Assembly: GCF_000264995.1 (NCBI RefSeq)
Contig: NW_006767443.1
Coordinates: 366,613 to 430,612 of the forward strand
DNA length: 64,000 bases
Source of the DNA: Punctularia strigosozonata HHB-11173 SS5
Lineage: Eukaryota; Basidiomycota; Agaricomycetes; Corticiales; Punctulariaceae
Reading direction: 5' to 3'
A model generated the notes under the pieces. It ran no database searches and had not been told where the DNA came from. It saw nothing but the letters and a program-made list of their open reading frames with translations. Of this stretch, positions 22,163 to 32,700 are shown one piece after another. The translations under genes and the position numbers were made by a program. Position 1 is the stretch's first letter. Each line of letters begins with the position of its first letter.

Positions 22163-23190
22163 TCAAAGCGAAGGGGTGCTTTCACGACTGCGAGGGATTG
22201 ATGGGGATCGGACAGGAGGCGTATCACGGTGGACAGCATGAAATACGCTGCTCGGGATGACACTGCTCGCACTTCGATGCGTGTCGGAAGATGGTCGTAA
22301 TCGGCGGCGGACTTGGGACGGAGTTCTAGCCTCAGGTGCAGGCGGGCGCGAGACGGCTGCCTCTAGCCAGGCGGGTTTTCCTTCCTCGATGGGTGGCAGG
22401 TAATTGCTTGGTGAAAAGTGATCATTACGTGGCGGCGCATGTGCGAGAGCTTGAGACGTAGAGGAGAGGTCGCGAGAGACGTTATACGGCGCAACGGTCG
22501 TTGAGTCTTCGGTCGGCAGGTGTAAGGTAGCTCTATGCGCAGGAGCTAATACTCTCCGACGTGCCTATACCGGCGAAGGCTTAATCGTTTGCATCATCGA
22601 GTTGCGGGTTGTAGGGCTTACGTTGATCATCCAATTGTTGACTTGCGACATGCTCAGACCGGTTGCAGCGCAGAGCACATTCTTCTCTTCCTCGGTGGGG
22701 TACGGATGGTCCGAGTGTCGATGAAACCACTCTTTCAAGTAGTCGGTGACCGGTTTGGGAAGTTTTCCGCGTTGACGCGGGGCGCGTTCGACCAAGGCGC
22801 TGGCTTGCAGAAGGCTTTCGTGGGCTGCGTTCATTGCTGTGAACCCAGTTAAGAAGCCTTTAAGGTTGCCAGCATCTCCGGTGCTTATGTCCATGCGACT
22901 GAGATATGCGGATGGCGACGATAGCCTGAACACAGACGGGATTTGGCTGTTTGAAGGTCAATTCTCTGCAACGCTGGCTGTATCACAAGCTACTCGCCTG
23001 TTATTTTCCGTATTAGGCGCGGATGCCGGTCGACGCGTGAAATCGAGAAGTTGCAATCGCGCCACTGGGTAAGCACAGGTCAGATCGTTTGACACGAGCA
23101 TTAGAGAAAAACGAAGGTGACCGTACTTCGATCAGCGTCGAGATTGATGACGGGCTTGATGTCGTATAGAGCAACTTTGAGCTTCGCCAT
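22163..23190 (-). CDS. TALE homeobox (KN type) transcription factor
   Basis: Model: complement(22163..22564, 22622..22925, 22998..23064, 23127..23190), 278 aa. A homeodomain at about residues 99-149 reads LPKPVTDYLKEWFHRHSDHP, then YPTEEEK, then SMSQVNNWMIN joined across an intron to ARRR. The extra residues before YP and the helix-3 motif WMINARRR mark the TALE class of nuclear DNA-binding proteins, related to fungal Cup9/Tos8 and to mating-type HD1. The C-terminal exon is Ser/Pro/Arg-rich and likely disordered. The two upstream exons (starting MAKLKVALYD) are less certain; the join at 22997 uses a GC donor (AG|GCGAGT). No HD2 partner or MIP gene is nearby, so I do not call this a mating-type gene. 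The last about 200 bases are copied in arm B. Confidence 0.75.
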
Positions 23191-23312
23191 GGACCTTTCA
23201 CCGGACGTCTGGTACACGAGATTAGTCCGTCATGCTATTTTCCGTGAAAAGCAGGTAGAACCTACCATCATAATATAAGATGGATCTAAGTCGTGTACGA
23301 TAGCCATCTCCG

Positions 23313-24532
23313 CTAAGCTGCAGTTCTGTAAGGAGTTGAGAGTCCGCTTCGACGTTGCATACTACCACTTGCCTCGAATATGTAGTCGAATATGACATTC
23401 GTAGGGTCTTGCCACTGTCCAAACTGTTTTAGCTCCTCACCCATATTAACAGCAACGAGAAGGGCACGAACCGAACAAACGTCCCCGACAACATCGTAGG
23501 CGTCGTCTGTTTCGTCCTCTTGGAAGGGGCTATCGGTTACCGGTGTGCTGGAAGGTTCAGACACGTCATCACTATCACTTGCGTAGTCCAGACGATTATA
23601 TCCGGCGCCGGCCTTGAGTACCTTGGGCCATAGTCGAGAGCGATATCGAACGCGATAGCTTCGAACAAAGACGCATTGATTGTAGTCCCTTGTTAGACCG
23701 TCACTTGGAACAACAAGCGCGGATGCGTTGAGAAGTTCCTCCCCCGACGGAGGTGGCTCGAGTCGTTGCGGGCCATGGTTGTAGTGAGCGGAAGAGTCGA
23801 AATGCCAGCTTCCCCAGACATACGCCGACGCAGAGAGCATCACGGGTACGCCAGCCCTGAATTCCACGTTCAGTTGCCTTTCCGTATCTCCCGCATACGC
23901 GAACATCGCAAAGTCCTGCGTGAGGTCGTGTCCCGTTACAAGGCGGATGTCATCTGTGGATACGGCGTGGCCTTGCTCTCGCGCCCAACGAGCCCATGAT
24001 CTGGAGTGCTTTTTCAGGTAGTTGAGGTAGCGCTGTTCCTGGCGCGCATTGGCGATGTATGTCGGGAAGTTAGTGATCAGCGCCGCCCCCTCCTTGCTAC
24101 TCGTCTGGAAGCTGAAAGTGCCTCCAGCACTGGCCGGTGTGCTGTAAATTATCGTTCAGACTACGAAGCTTCAAACAAGGAGGAGCTACGAACATGTCCG
24201 AAGAACCTCCGGCCCCTGCGCCCAGCTGGCGGACGTATGTTGTATGTAAACACGTCCTCGGGTGTCGAGGCTGATCACGCTCGATCCATCCGACTTCGAG
24301 CGGCACGAAGTCTTCGGGTATGTCCACTCCGCGTCGACGGTCTCCCACGGGTTCTGCAGCTCTGAACAGCAGGATGAAGTGACCACGTTGTATGTAGCCG
24401 ACATCGCCGATAGCGACGCGATTGTAATCCTCGGAAGGCGCCGGCTGCCTAACCATTCCTTTCAACGCACTGATCCAAAGTGCCAGCCGACCTAACGAAC
24501 CAGAGGGGAAAGCCGTGCCCTAGTAGCATCAT
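23313..24532 (-). CDS. Basidiomycete hypothetical protein with possible frame break
   Basis: Function unknown. Model: complement(23313..24141, 24194..24448, 24501..24532), 371 aa. The text resembles an expanded agaricomycete family that I know only as hypothetical proteins, with blocks GHGFPLW, RVAIGDVGYI, a mid block GHDLTQDFAMFAYAG, then AGVPVMLSASAYVWGSWHF, and DGLTRDYNQCVFVRSY. No signal peptide or membrane segment is evident. The N-terminus is not settled: the ATG at 24532 directly follows an acceptor-like CAG, and an open stretch upstream (to 24718, with FFKTLFNATGQDELEMAE) may be an earlier exon. At the 3' end another frame at 23222-23410 (VVVCNVEADSQLLTELQL) continues naturally, which suggests a frameshift near 23400. 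It may be decaying. It lies 122 bases upstream of the homeobox gene on the same strand. Confidence 0.55.
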
Positions 24533-24718
24533 CTGCCTAACACCGAGCTTGATAAGCATAGGACGCGACTTCCAATCTATATAGTCTATGACGGACCTTG
24601 CATATATTTGCCATGGCTCCTCAGCCATTTCGAGTTCGTCCTGTCCGGTAGCGTTGAACAGAGTCTTGAAGAAGCTCCCGTGCTCGTTGTCAAGCTGCAC
24701 TTCCCAGTCCATGCACAA

Positions 24719-25288
24719 CTTTCCGATCTTCCTCCATTGCTATACAAACTCACACGGAAACTCGTGCCATGCCCGGCACGGCTTGTAATAGTATGGCTCT
24801 GAAGTTGTGAACTAAAGTTAAAGCAAGAAAAGCCGGACGAAAGATGCTGCTTGGACTTCAGTTTCCGCTTGTAACTAGAGCTCTCCATGGAAAGGCATTG
24901 GGCGAAGAACAAAAAGGTAGTAGCTCCGTCGAGAGAGGGTCGCGCCCGGGGCCCCGGCACTGACTCAACACGTGATCATGAGCGCAGCCAATCAACGCTA
25001 TCGGGAGCGGCGCGGAGAACACTCCCTTGAGCCTGTACTTGATCCACTTCATGGTCGCCGGACACGATGTCGTCTTCGACGCTGAGATGCACCCCTGCGC
25101 TCCGATAAGCACATTCCTCAAGATCGATATGCATTACACTTCGAGGTTGAGTATCACGATGCATTCTTGCGGGGAAGGGGCTCGCAAAGTCTTATGTGGC
25201 GAGGTCTACCAACTTCGAACGACTTTCGACATTCTGCATCGCGCTTTACAACGATAACAAGATCCCCAAATCCCAGCTCAGAGACCCT
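24719..25288. other. Interval with no settled gene
   Basis: No model is supported. A minus-strand open stretch at 24858-25121 (VLIGAQGCISASKTTS, MKWIKYRLKGVFSA) has a protein-like composition and could be an exon of a gene or of a relic, but no start or splice partner could be fixed. Confidence 0.3.
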
Positions 25289-26347
25289 TTACCACGGATT
25301 CTTCGCTCCATCGAAGTTGAGGAATTGACCGCCCGCGGACTCCTGCGTGGCATTGTCTATCACTTTCAGCAGCATCGGTGCGGTCTCATCTACGGTCTTG
25401 AATTCGGACAGGGACGCGCCTAAAGCTGGTTCATGCTCTACGGCAAAGGCAGCTGTGGTATACGATCATCAGCAGCTCAGGCAAGCCGCCGAAAATCACA
25501 ACTTACACATATCCGTAGCAACGTGGCCCGGGCAAATAGGGAACATCACTTCGTACACCCCGTTAGCAGTGGGATCCTTGATACTGATATCAAAGGAACG
25601 TTGGAGACGCACCCAGCCCGTCCTTCTCGTGCTCATAATACAGCTTGCGGATCATGTAGTTCAAGGCCGCCTTCGATATGCCGTACACCGCTGTGCCGAA
25701 TAGCGCGCTTGCGCCTCGCTCGAGGCCACCACCTTGCGACGTCATTGCGACGAACTTAGGCGGAGCGGACCCAGACGAGCGGCTCGATTTTAAGAGCGGC
25801 AAAGCGGCTTTAAACAGTACGAAGGTGCCGATGACGTTCACCTAGACAAATTGCAGTTGAACGCGACGGCCTCATCGACGTTATACGAGCAATACGGACC
25901 TCGAAATGCTCCCTCAGCTCTTCCTCAGAAGCCTTGTACGCAGGTCCATACGCATGGAATATACCTGAAATCCATACTTAGTCCGAACGCACATCGAAAC
26001 TGAATATCCGTGGCACTTACCGGCGTTGGCGATGACGACATCCAATCGACCGGCCTTCTCTTTCACCAAGGATTTCGCTTCCTCGTTGCTCATGACATCG
26101 CCAGACACCAGCTTCACGATGTGCAGCTTTCCAGGGCGCTCAGCGGTTAGAGTTTACAGATTCGTGGCGGCATCCGGGTTTCGCGTTCCAGCGAATATGA
26201 TGGTATTCTCGCGGGCCGACAGTGCTTTCACGAAACCGAAACCTGTGGACCCCCATGCGGCAATCAGCATCGGCCCGTTCACTATTATTGAATGAACTCG
26301 CCGATTCCACGGTTCGCGCCAGATACCAGATATACGACAGGGGCCAT
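25289..26347 (-). pseudogene. Short-chain dehydrogenase copy A, inactivated
   Basis: This is a paralogue of the intact SDR gene at 45280-46336, with recognisable text from MAPVVYLVSGANRGIG to the shared end GAKNPW. Exon 1 (26302-26347) has the same 46-nt length as in the intact copy. Later pieces are VNVIGTFVLFKAALPLL, the YGISKAALNY active site and the final exon ending at 25289. A TAA at 26154-26156 interrupts exon 2 where the intact copy has CAG (Gln), and the first intron begins with GC instead of GT. Outside these two marks most codons are kept, so the loss seems recent. Family role: NAD(P)H-dependent ketone or alcohol reduction, often annotated as norsolorinic-acid-ketoreductase-like in basidiomycetes; the substrate is unknown. 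Confidence 0.8.
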
Positions 26348-28156
26348 GGTATGAGTCTTTGTTCCTCTCTCGCTTTCAACACAGGCTTTGTTGGAATATG
26401 AGAATTCAGTGCGCGTTCAGTGCTCACTACTAATCTGATCGCTGTACACGTATATTTACTCGCGCTCGCATCCGATGTACCTGACGCGCTTGCCCAGCAA
26501 TCTTACCCCTCGCATTGCAGACGGGTCAAGCGCGCTCCGTGCCCGACATGCCGCCCGACATTTAACAGGCTTTATATATACATTCCATGCGCCCGGACCC
26601 TCTACTACTATGTTCTATTGTAACGCGCCCAACGCAAACACGCCCGCCTACGGCCTGCACTGCCACGAACAAGTAGGCCGCACCTCGTTATCGCGCGCCC
26701 CTCCACCTCCACCACACGCCGTATTTCGTTATCGCGCACTCGTCGCCGCCTGGCCTACACCCACCACCCGCTCTCGACCTCGACGACCGCCCATGCGCTC
26801 GCAGCGCGCGTGGCACGCGACACTCAATCCGACGACGGCACATGCGCCTGAGGCCCCTCGCGATACAACGATCCCGGCGCCTTCGGCGCGCGTTTCGGTC
26901 AACACCAAACGCGGCGCGAGCTCGATCATAACGGCCTCGAATGGTCGATCTCCACCACCACCTCCTGCTCGACTTTTCGAGTCTTTTCGACCGGCTCTCC
27001 GCTCCGCCTACCGGTGCTCGAAACACTACGCGCTGCTTGCGCATCGGCGCGCACTTACTCTCGGCATACGCAACACTAGGCACGCGACGGGATTGGACGA
27101 TAGGGACGAGTTGTAGGGTGTAAAAGGACAACTCGTATGTAGTTCTCGAGGAGATACGGCCCCCAAATCGCATATCGTTACCCGCTCTCGTCTCCGTCCG
27201 ACTCCGTCTCTGAGTGCGTATCCGTTCCGCGCACGCTTCTCTGTCGTCTCCGCCTCGCCCACGTCCGCTTTACACACATCTATTTCCCCTATTCCTACCT
27301 ACTCTATCTACCCATTCGGCAGCCGCTGAACCCGCCTCTTGGCCTCGCGCACATATCTTTCATTTTGGATTCGGCCTAGCCCACCCGCCGGTCTGCACTA
27401 CACTATATCGTCAATACCGGGACATGGTTTGGCGGGGACGAAATTGGTTGACATGTGGGTTCAACCCACACCGTGGAAGTCTCACGGGGATTGAGTTTCT
27501 AGTGCGCACTGCGTCAGGGTATATCCAAGTGGTAAACGAACCCGGCAGCGGTCAAAGTTCTCCGTGCGGGAGCCCGCCAAAAAAGGCAGCGCGTAAAAGC
27601 TCCACCCCACTTCGCCCGTGCAGCAATTACGTACGATCTTATACTTCCTCGACGTGGGTTCATGCAACCTATGAGGCGAATGGTTGGACTCGTTAGCGCC
27701 TATATTCCGCGGTATTTCCTGGGCGTGGGTCTACCTAGCGAGATGACTCACCGAGCACTGAACACAAGGAGTCTAGGGAAGGCGATTACTTTGTGCCCCG
27801 CCCATCGACCTATATCGATGCGATAGGAGCTCGCACAAATTATAACCACGCGTTTATCACATGGAACTGCTGGCCATCTCTACACATCCCAGATCACTAA
27901 GATAGACAAATGCTCACGGGGCGATTGAAGAAAACCGATGATGAGTATGTTCCATTGTTGGGGGCTAAGCGAGCGTGCTCACTCGGAAGGCTTGCAGGTG
28001 ACTCAGATGTCATAGCCAGGCCGTCGCGCTGGATGTATCATGACTACTGGACGTACATATCGGCAAATTGTATGCACCGTCACATTCGGGAGGCACCTCA
28101 CATCAGTCCAAGCAAGGTGGGCGGGCATTTTCACTTCCCGCACTATGCATACCAGT
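26348..28156. other. Gene-free 1.8 kb interval
   Basis: No supported gene. Bases 26600-27120 are C-rich on the plus strand and open in several frames on both strands, the longest 213 codons, without any recognisable motif. Bases 27200-27350 are pyrimidine-rich. The rest is of mixed composition. Confidence 0.4.
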
Positions 28157-28857
28157 TTACACGAACCCGGCAGTCTGCAGCGCCCTTCCGAAGAAGGTGT
28201 CCGACGCTAGACTGGGCGCGAACGCGTCCGGCGTCAGTGGTTCGAACACGACGGAGTTCACCAGCGGCTCCGTCCCGTAAATGCCGCCCGAGGCGCCGGT
28301 GGCCGCGATGGCCGCCGCGGCGATGTCGGGCGTCGTGCAGTCGATGTTGACAGTCTTGCCCTGGTGCTGCGACGGCGGGAGGGGCAGCGCGAAACAGAAC
28401 TTGTTGTTGGCGGTGTCGCATGCCGTAATGTTCGAGCCGAGCTAACGAGGCGCCAGTCAGCCGGATTGACACGGTCTGGGATAACGAACGTACGGTGCCG
28501 TCGTCTCCGCAAGTAACGATATCCGCTCCGAGACAGGACACCACGCCTCGGATGCAACCCGTTGTAGCCGTCGCTGTCAGACTGGCCCGGTTTATACTCT
28601 GCGCCGAGTGGCCGATAGCTGTTCGCAAGAGTGAGTGCGCTGTTCCATTTCACATCCACGTGCGTAGGCTTACAGAGGAACGATCCGACAGGTGGGGGGT
28701 TGTCCAATCCTCCGGGAGTGAACGTGGGGCCTGCCGCCGACGCGACCGCTGTGCCAGAGACGGCTGTCTGAGGGGCGACTTGACGAGGCCAGGCGGGAGC
28801 TGCGAGCGCGCTGCCTATGGATGCAGCAACGAATAGGAACTTGGTTGACATGAACAT
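28157..28857 (-). CDS. Small secreted cysteine-containing protein
   Basis: Family not recognised. Model: complement(28157..28441, 28494..28573, 28674..28857), 182 aa. It starts MFMSTKFLFVAASIGSALA, a clear signal peptide with a likely cut before AP. A Pro/Thr/Gly-rich spacer follows (TFTPGGLDNPPPVG). The mature core holds six cysteines: GCIRG, VSCLG, VTCGD, TACDT, KFCFA and DCTTP. A hydrophobic Ala-rich patch AAAAIAATGASGGIYG comes before the end, which reads ALQTAGFV. Splice phases agree (1, 0). A TATA-like TATAAAG lies about 110 bases upstream of the start on the coding strand. Length and cysteine content would fit a small secreted wall or effector-like protein; that is inference only. Confidence 0.7.
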
Positions 28858-29737
28858 GGTTCGATAAGGAAAGTTGAGGGGATACAAAAATGTAGCGCTG
28901 GGCTGGAGATGAAATGTGAATGTGGAGGATCAACCTGCCGGACACGCTCTCCGTTGAACGTTCTTTATAGTCCTCATCCACGCACCTCCGTACCTCATAA
29001 TCACAGGACCTCCACCAAGGGGAACGGCGAGTGCGCAGTTTCGTACGTGCGATGTAGCACGACGTCTGAAGTTGCAGTGCGCAGCAGCAACTCATAACAT
29101 GACTGCTATGGAGAAAAGACGGTTGCTGCGCCCGCAGGGATGGACACGATGTTATTGCGCAGAAGAAGCAGATCTGTAGTGGTGTCAATCGCACAGCCGG
29201 GGCGACTATGATCATAAATAGCTCGGGATATGTGGGCCGGTTCCTGATGAGGGCCAACAACGACGACGCCTCATCACCATCACCACCTCGCGGGAGTGTG
29301 ATAGTATGGTCAACTCCTTGCGATCAGTGAAGATGTTGCGCAAGGGATGGACCAATCAAATGCTCGCTGAAGATGCATATGGGCCCGGTTCAGTTTTGCA
29401 TCTGCGAAAGAAGCTACTGCTGAGTCGAGGGCATGTACAATCGCGCCCAGTCAACTAGCACGGTCGAAGGTCGATGAATGTGCTTCAGTTACAGATGGGA
29501 ATGCGTTTTGTTCCGCGAACTGTCAAGTAGTCCATGCAATAAAATAGAGAGAAAAAGTGACTCGACTACGCAATGGCGTTAACTACGCTGGAATACAAAT
29601 GTGAGGCAAGCTTCAGAGGCACACAGGCAGGAGAGGAAAGAGAGAGAGATTGCGGGATATCAAGGAGCGAGGGGAATGTGCATGATTGAAGGCGGAGAGG
29701 AGGAAAGCAGGGCCACCAAACAAACAGATGGCTGTCG
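28858..29737. other. Intergenic interval
   Basis: No supported gene. The left end holds the promoter of the secreted protein, and the right end the 3' untranslated region of the RhoGAP gene, including a GA-rich stretch at 29630-29705. Confidence 0.4.
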
Positions 29738-32700
29738 TCATGTGCGCTGCCGTAGCTGCACCTGGTGCCCGGGAGGACTGAACGGAGGATGCTCCCCGCT
29801 GTTGCGCGGCGTCCCGACGTATGACGCTGGCCTTGTCGGTGGCTGCATTGCGGGGCTGGTGGGGCCGCCTCGCCGTTGCAGCGCGACCCAGTCCTGCTCG
29901 CCACCCTGGTTTATGGACGCAATGGTTTGAGCAAGCGAGGAGGGTGCTGAGCCCGCCGAAGGGAAAGACATCGGCGAGTGGGTCAGAGGAGGCGGCTGCG
30001 GTGATTGCTGCCGCTTGCTCAACCCGCCGTTCCCTAGTTGATCTGATGAGGGAGATGTGTTGGGGCGCGCAGTGCTAGGCCTGAAGCACAAAAGCTCTTG
30101 AGCGTTCATTCCAAAAATGCAAGGAGAAGTCAACTACCTTTGGGGTCGGCCATCTTGCATCATCGATGCTAGACTTCCACTTGTGTTATTGCTACCGAAC
30201 GGCGACGTTGCGGTCGGAGAGGCGATCGGTGGACCAGGAATAGGAGCTCGACCCTGGGCCTTGACCCTCATGTACGTGCCGCACTTCTTCATGAACTCTT
30301 TGGCGGGGAGATCCAAGCTGTTCGCGAAGTATTCCTGGTCGTGGAGAATCGGGAGGAACTCCTCCGGCACCAGGTAGAATTGATCCTGATTTTCGAGAAG
30401 TGCCGTCACGACCCTGATGCCCCCGAAACTCTCGTCGCGGACGCCATCGCGACCACGAGAATAGAGGATACTGGGGCAGATGACCGTCGCCAGATTCGGT
30501 AAGTCCATCTTGCTCCCCGTTTCATCGTCCGTGTGCGCGAACGACGCGACCCATTTAAGGAAGACAAACAGCACCTCCATCGTGTCTCGGTGAACCTTGG
30601 GCAAAAGGAGGTTGATCATATGAAGCAGACGCATGCGGTCCTCCTCCTTCGGTAGCGCTGGATGACAAAAGGCATCAGGCGGCGCTCATCGCGGCACAAA
30701 ATCGGACTTACATTGAGAAGCGATCAAGAGTCGATGTAGCTTGAATGTCAACAGAGGATCAGGGAGATCACGCAAAAACTTCTTCAAGAGGGCGGCCAGC
30801 TGGACAGGATTGTCGGTCGTGAGGTCGACGGAGTTCGGATCCCGGTCGATCGCCTCGGTCAGGTCTTTGAGCCTCCTGATGTTGCCGTTCTTGCGGAAAA
30901 TACCCTCGATGGACATGTCTAGAAGGCTTTGATCAGCTTCTGAAGGTATTCCCAGGATACGATGCATACCCATTTGCCTCATTGCCGACACGACATCGTC
31001 GATGAAACTTGGGATCCTTAGCGTAGTCCGCGATGCTCCCAGGACGGAGTCCGCGCCTTCCCTTTCGACGAGCAATTCGAGCGGCACGCCGAAGACACCT
31101 GGACGTTCCCGTATAAGCACAGAGGAAGCAATGCTGGGCGCCACTGTCACCAACCTTTCTTCTTGATCTTCTTGTCGTTTCCGCCTTTGAACCACCTGTT
31201 CCAGAACCCGCTCTTCTTCACCTCGATCAGCTCCAAGATCTCGTCCAGATCGAACTCGTTCCGGAGCGGCGATCCGTGCAAGACGAGCACCGCGCAGTGC
31301 TTGACGATCGCGAGCTCGAGCGGCGACAGCTCCGCGATGAACGGCACCTGGCTCTGCCGCGGCAGCGAGCGGTGCTGCTCCCTCGCCTGGGCGGCTTCCA
31401 TAAGCTGCGGGATGTCCGCGAGCGTGATCCCTTCGTCCGGCGCCGGCAGGCCCATCGGCGACTGCTCCTCCGAACCGATCGCGGGCGAATTCGGCATCGA
31501 CTCGTCCACGATCATCACCTCGGTGTTGTGCCGCGCATACGGCGGGCGGATGACCTGCTGCCCTTCGTGGATGGACGCGGGCGGGAGCGGGCCAGGGCCG
31601 TTGGCCTGGCGAGTGGGCGGCGCCGGGTCGAGAGGTGACTGGGACTGCGGGGGTCTCGGAGGGCGCACCGGAGGCAACTGGGCCTGCTGCTGCGACTGCG
31701 GGTAGGTTGCACCCACGGTTCGCGCACTTGACGACGCAGGGATAAGCTCGCGCGAGCGCTCCGAAGTGATGCCGACGTCGGTCGGCTGCACGCTCTTGCC
31801 AGCAGGGCTCTCGACGATCGTGGAGCGCTTCGCGATCCGCGCGGTGGCTGACAACTTCCGGTCGAGGTGGACCGACTTCATACGCATGATGTCGCCCGAG
31901 TTGCGGTACGGATCTTGATCAGGACCCTGTTGGATCGCCCCCTGACCGCCGGGCACTACACCTGGTTCGTCAGCCAAAGATGACCAGAAAGACGACCCGA
32001 CCGATAACCCACCTGGCGAGAGGGGCACGACGCCGCGCTTCTTGAGCAGAATGTAGAGCCTCCGCAGCGCGACGTTGAGCAAAAACGCGTACTGCTCCAG
32101 CCTCGAGACCGGCTGGAACCCGCCCTTGCATCCGGGGTGCGCATGCTCCGTGCAGTAGATGACGGTCGGATACCGCCCGCTCGAGGGGCTGTCCGCCATG
32201 CTCGCCTCGTCGTACACGAACATGCCCACGTTGGCCGGTGGCCTCCGCGCCGTGCTCAGCTTCGGTTTCTCCTCTTTCCCGTCACCCTCCCCGCCGCTCC
32301 GTTCCCTCTCTCTATCCTTCTCCTTCGGACCCTGCACCGCCGCCACCTTCCCACACGTCTGGCATTGCACGCAGTTCGAGTGCCAGCGCTGGTATGTCCC
32401 GAGCCGGACGCAATCCTCTTCGACCGTCTGTCCGCACTTGACGCAAAGGTCGCTCGGCGGGCTCGTCGGCTTGTTCGGCGCATGTCCGTGCGTCTGCGGC
32501 GCAAACGGCGAATCGCCCGCGAGCTCGGGCGCGAGACTTCGGAAGCCGTACGTCACGCCTTGCGTCCCGCCAAAGCCTGGGCCAGATCCGTTCGTGACGA
32601 CCATCTCCGCGCCGTGCGCGCCCTTCAGCACGCGTTTCGCGCCCGGGTTGCCGCCCTGGACCGCGAGCAGGTGGAGCTTGTCGAGGAAGTTGGAGATCGC

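Larger units (their letters stand above)
19650..22375 (+). repeat. Inverted duplication, arm A
   Basis: This segment is repeated in reverse orientation at about 46850-49520. Shared parts, in order, are the orphan gene promoter, the three-exon orphan gene, a 0.75 kb GC-rich 3' block, a TGGTCC-rich run, a hairpin at 21575-21603, and the last part of the homeobox gene's final exon. Similarity is very high over the gene and 3' block and lower with gaps at both ends. Because the homeobox gene is complete here but only its tail exists in arm B, this arm is probably the older location. Ends are estimated by eye to within about 30 bases. Confidence 0.85.

Noticed and set aside
22163-24532. Mating-type (MAT-A) locus
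   Set aside because: Only one TALE homeobox gene, with no divergent HD2 partner and no MIP gene seen.
26475-27116. 213-codon open frame with long antisense frames
   Set aside because: C-rich low-complexity text open in several frames; no recognisable domain.
27455-27485. GTGGGTTCAACCCAC resembling a tRNA T-arm
   Set aside because: The stem is imperfect in the tRNA register and no matching acceptor or D-arm lies at the right distance; it is a short chance palindrome.
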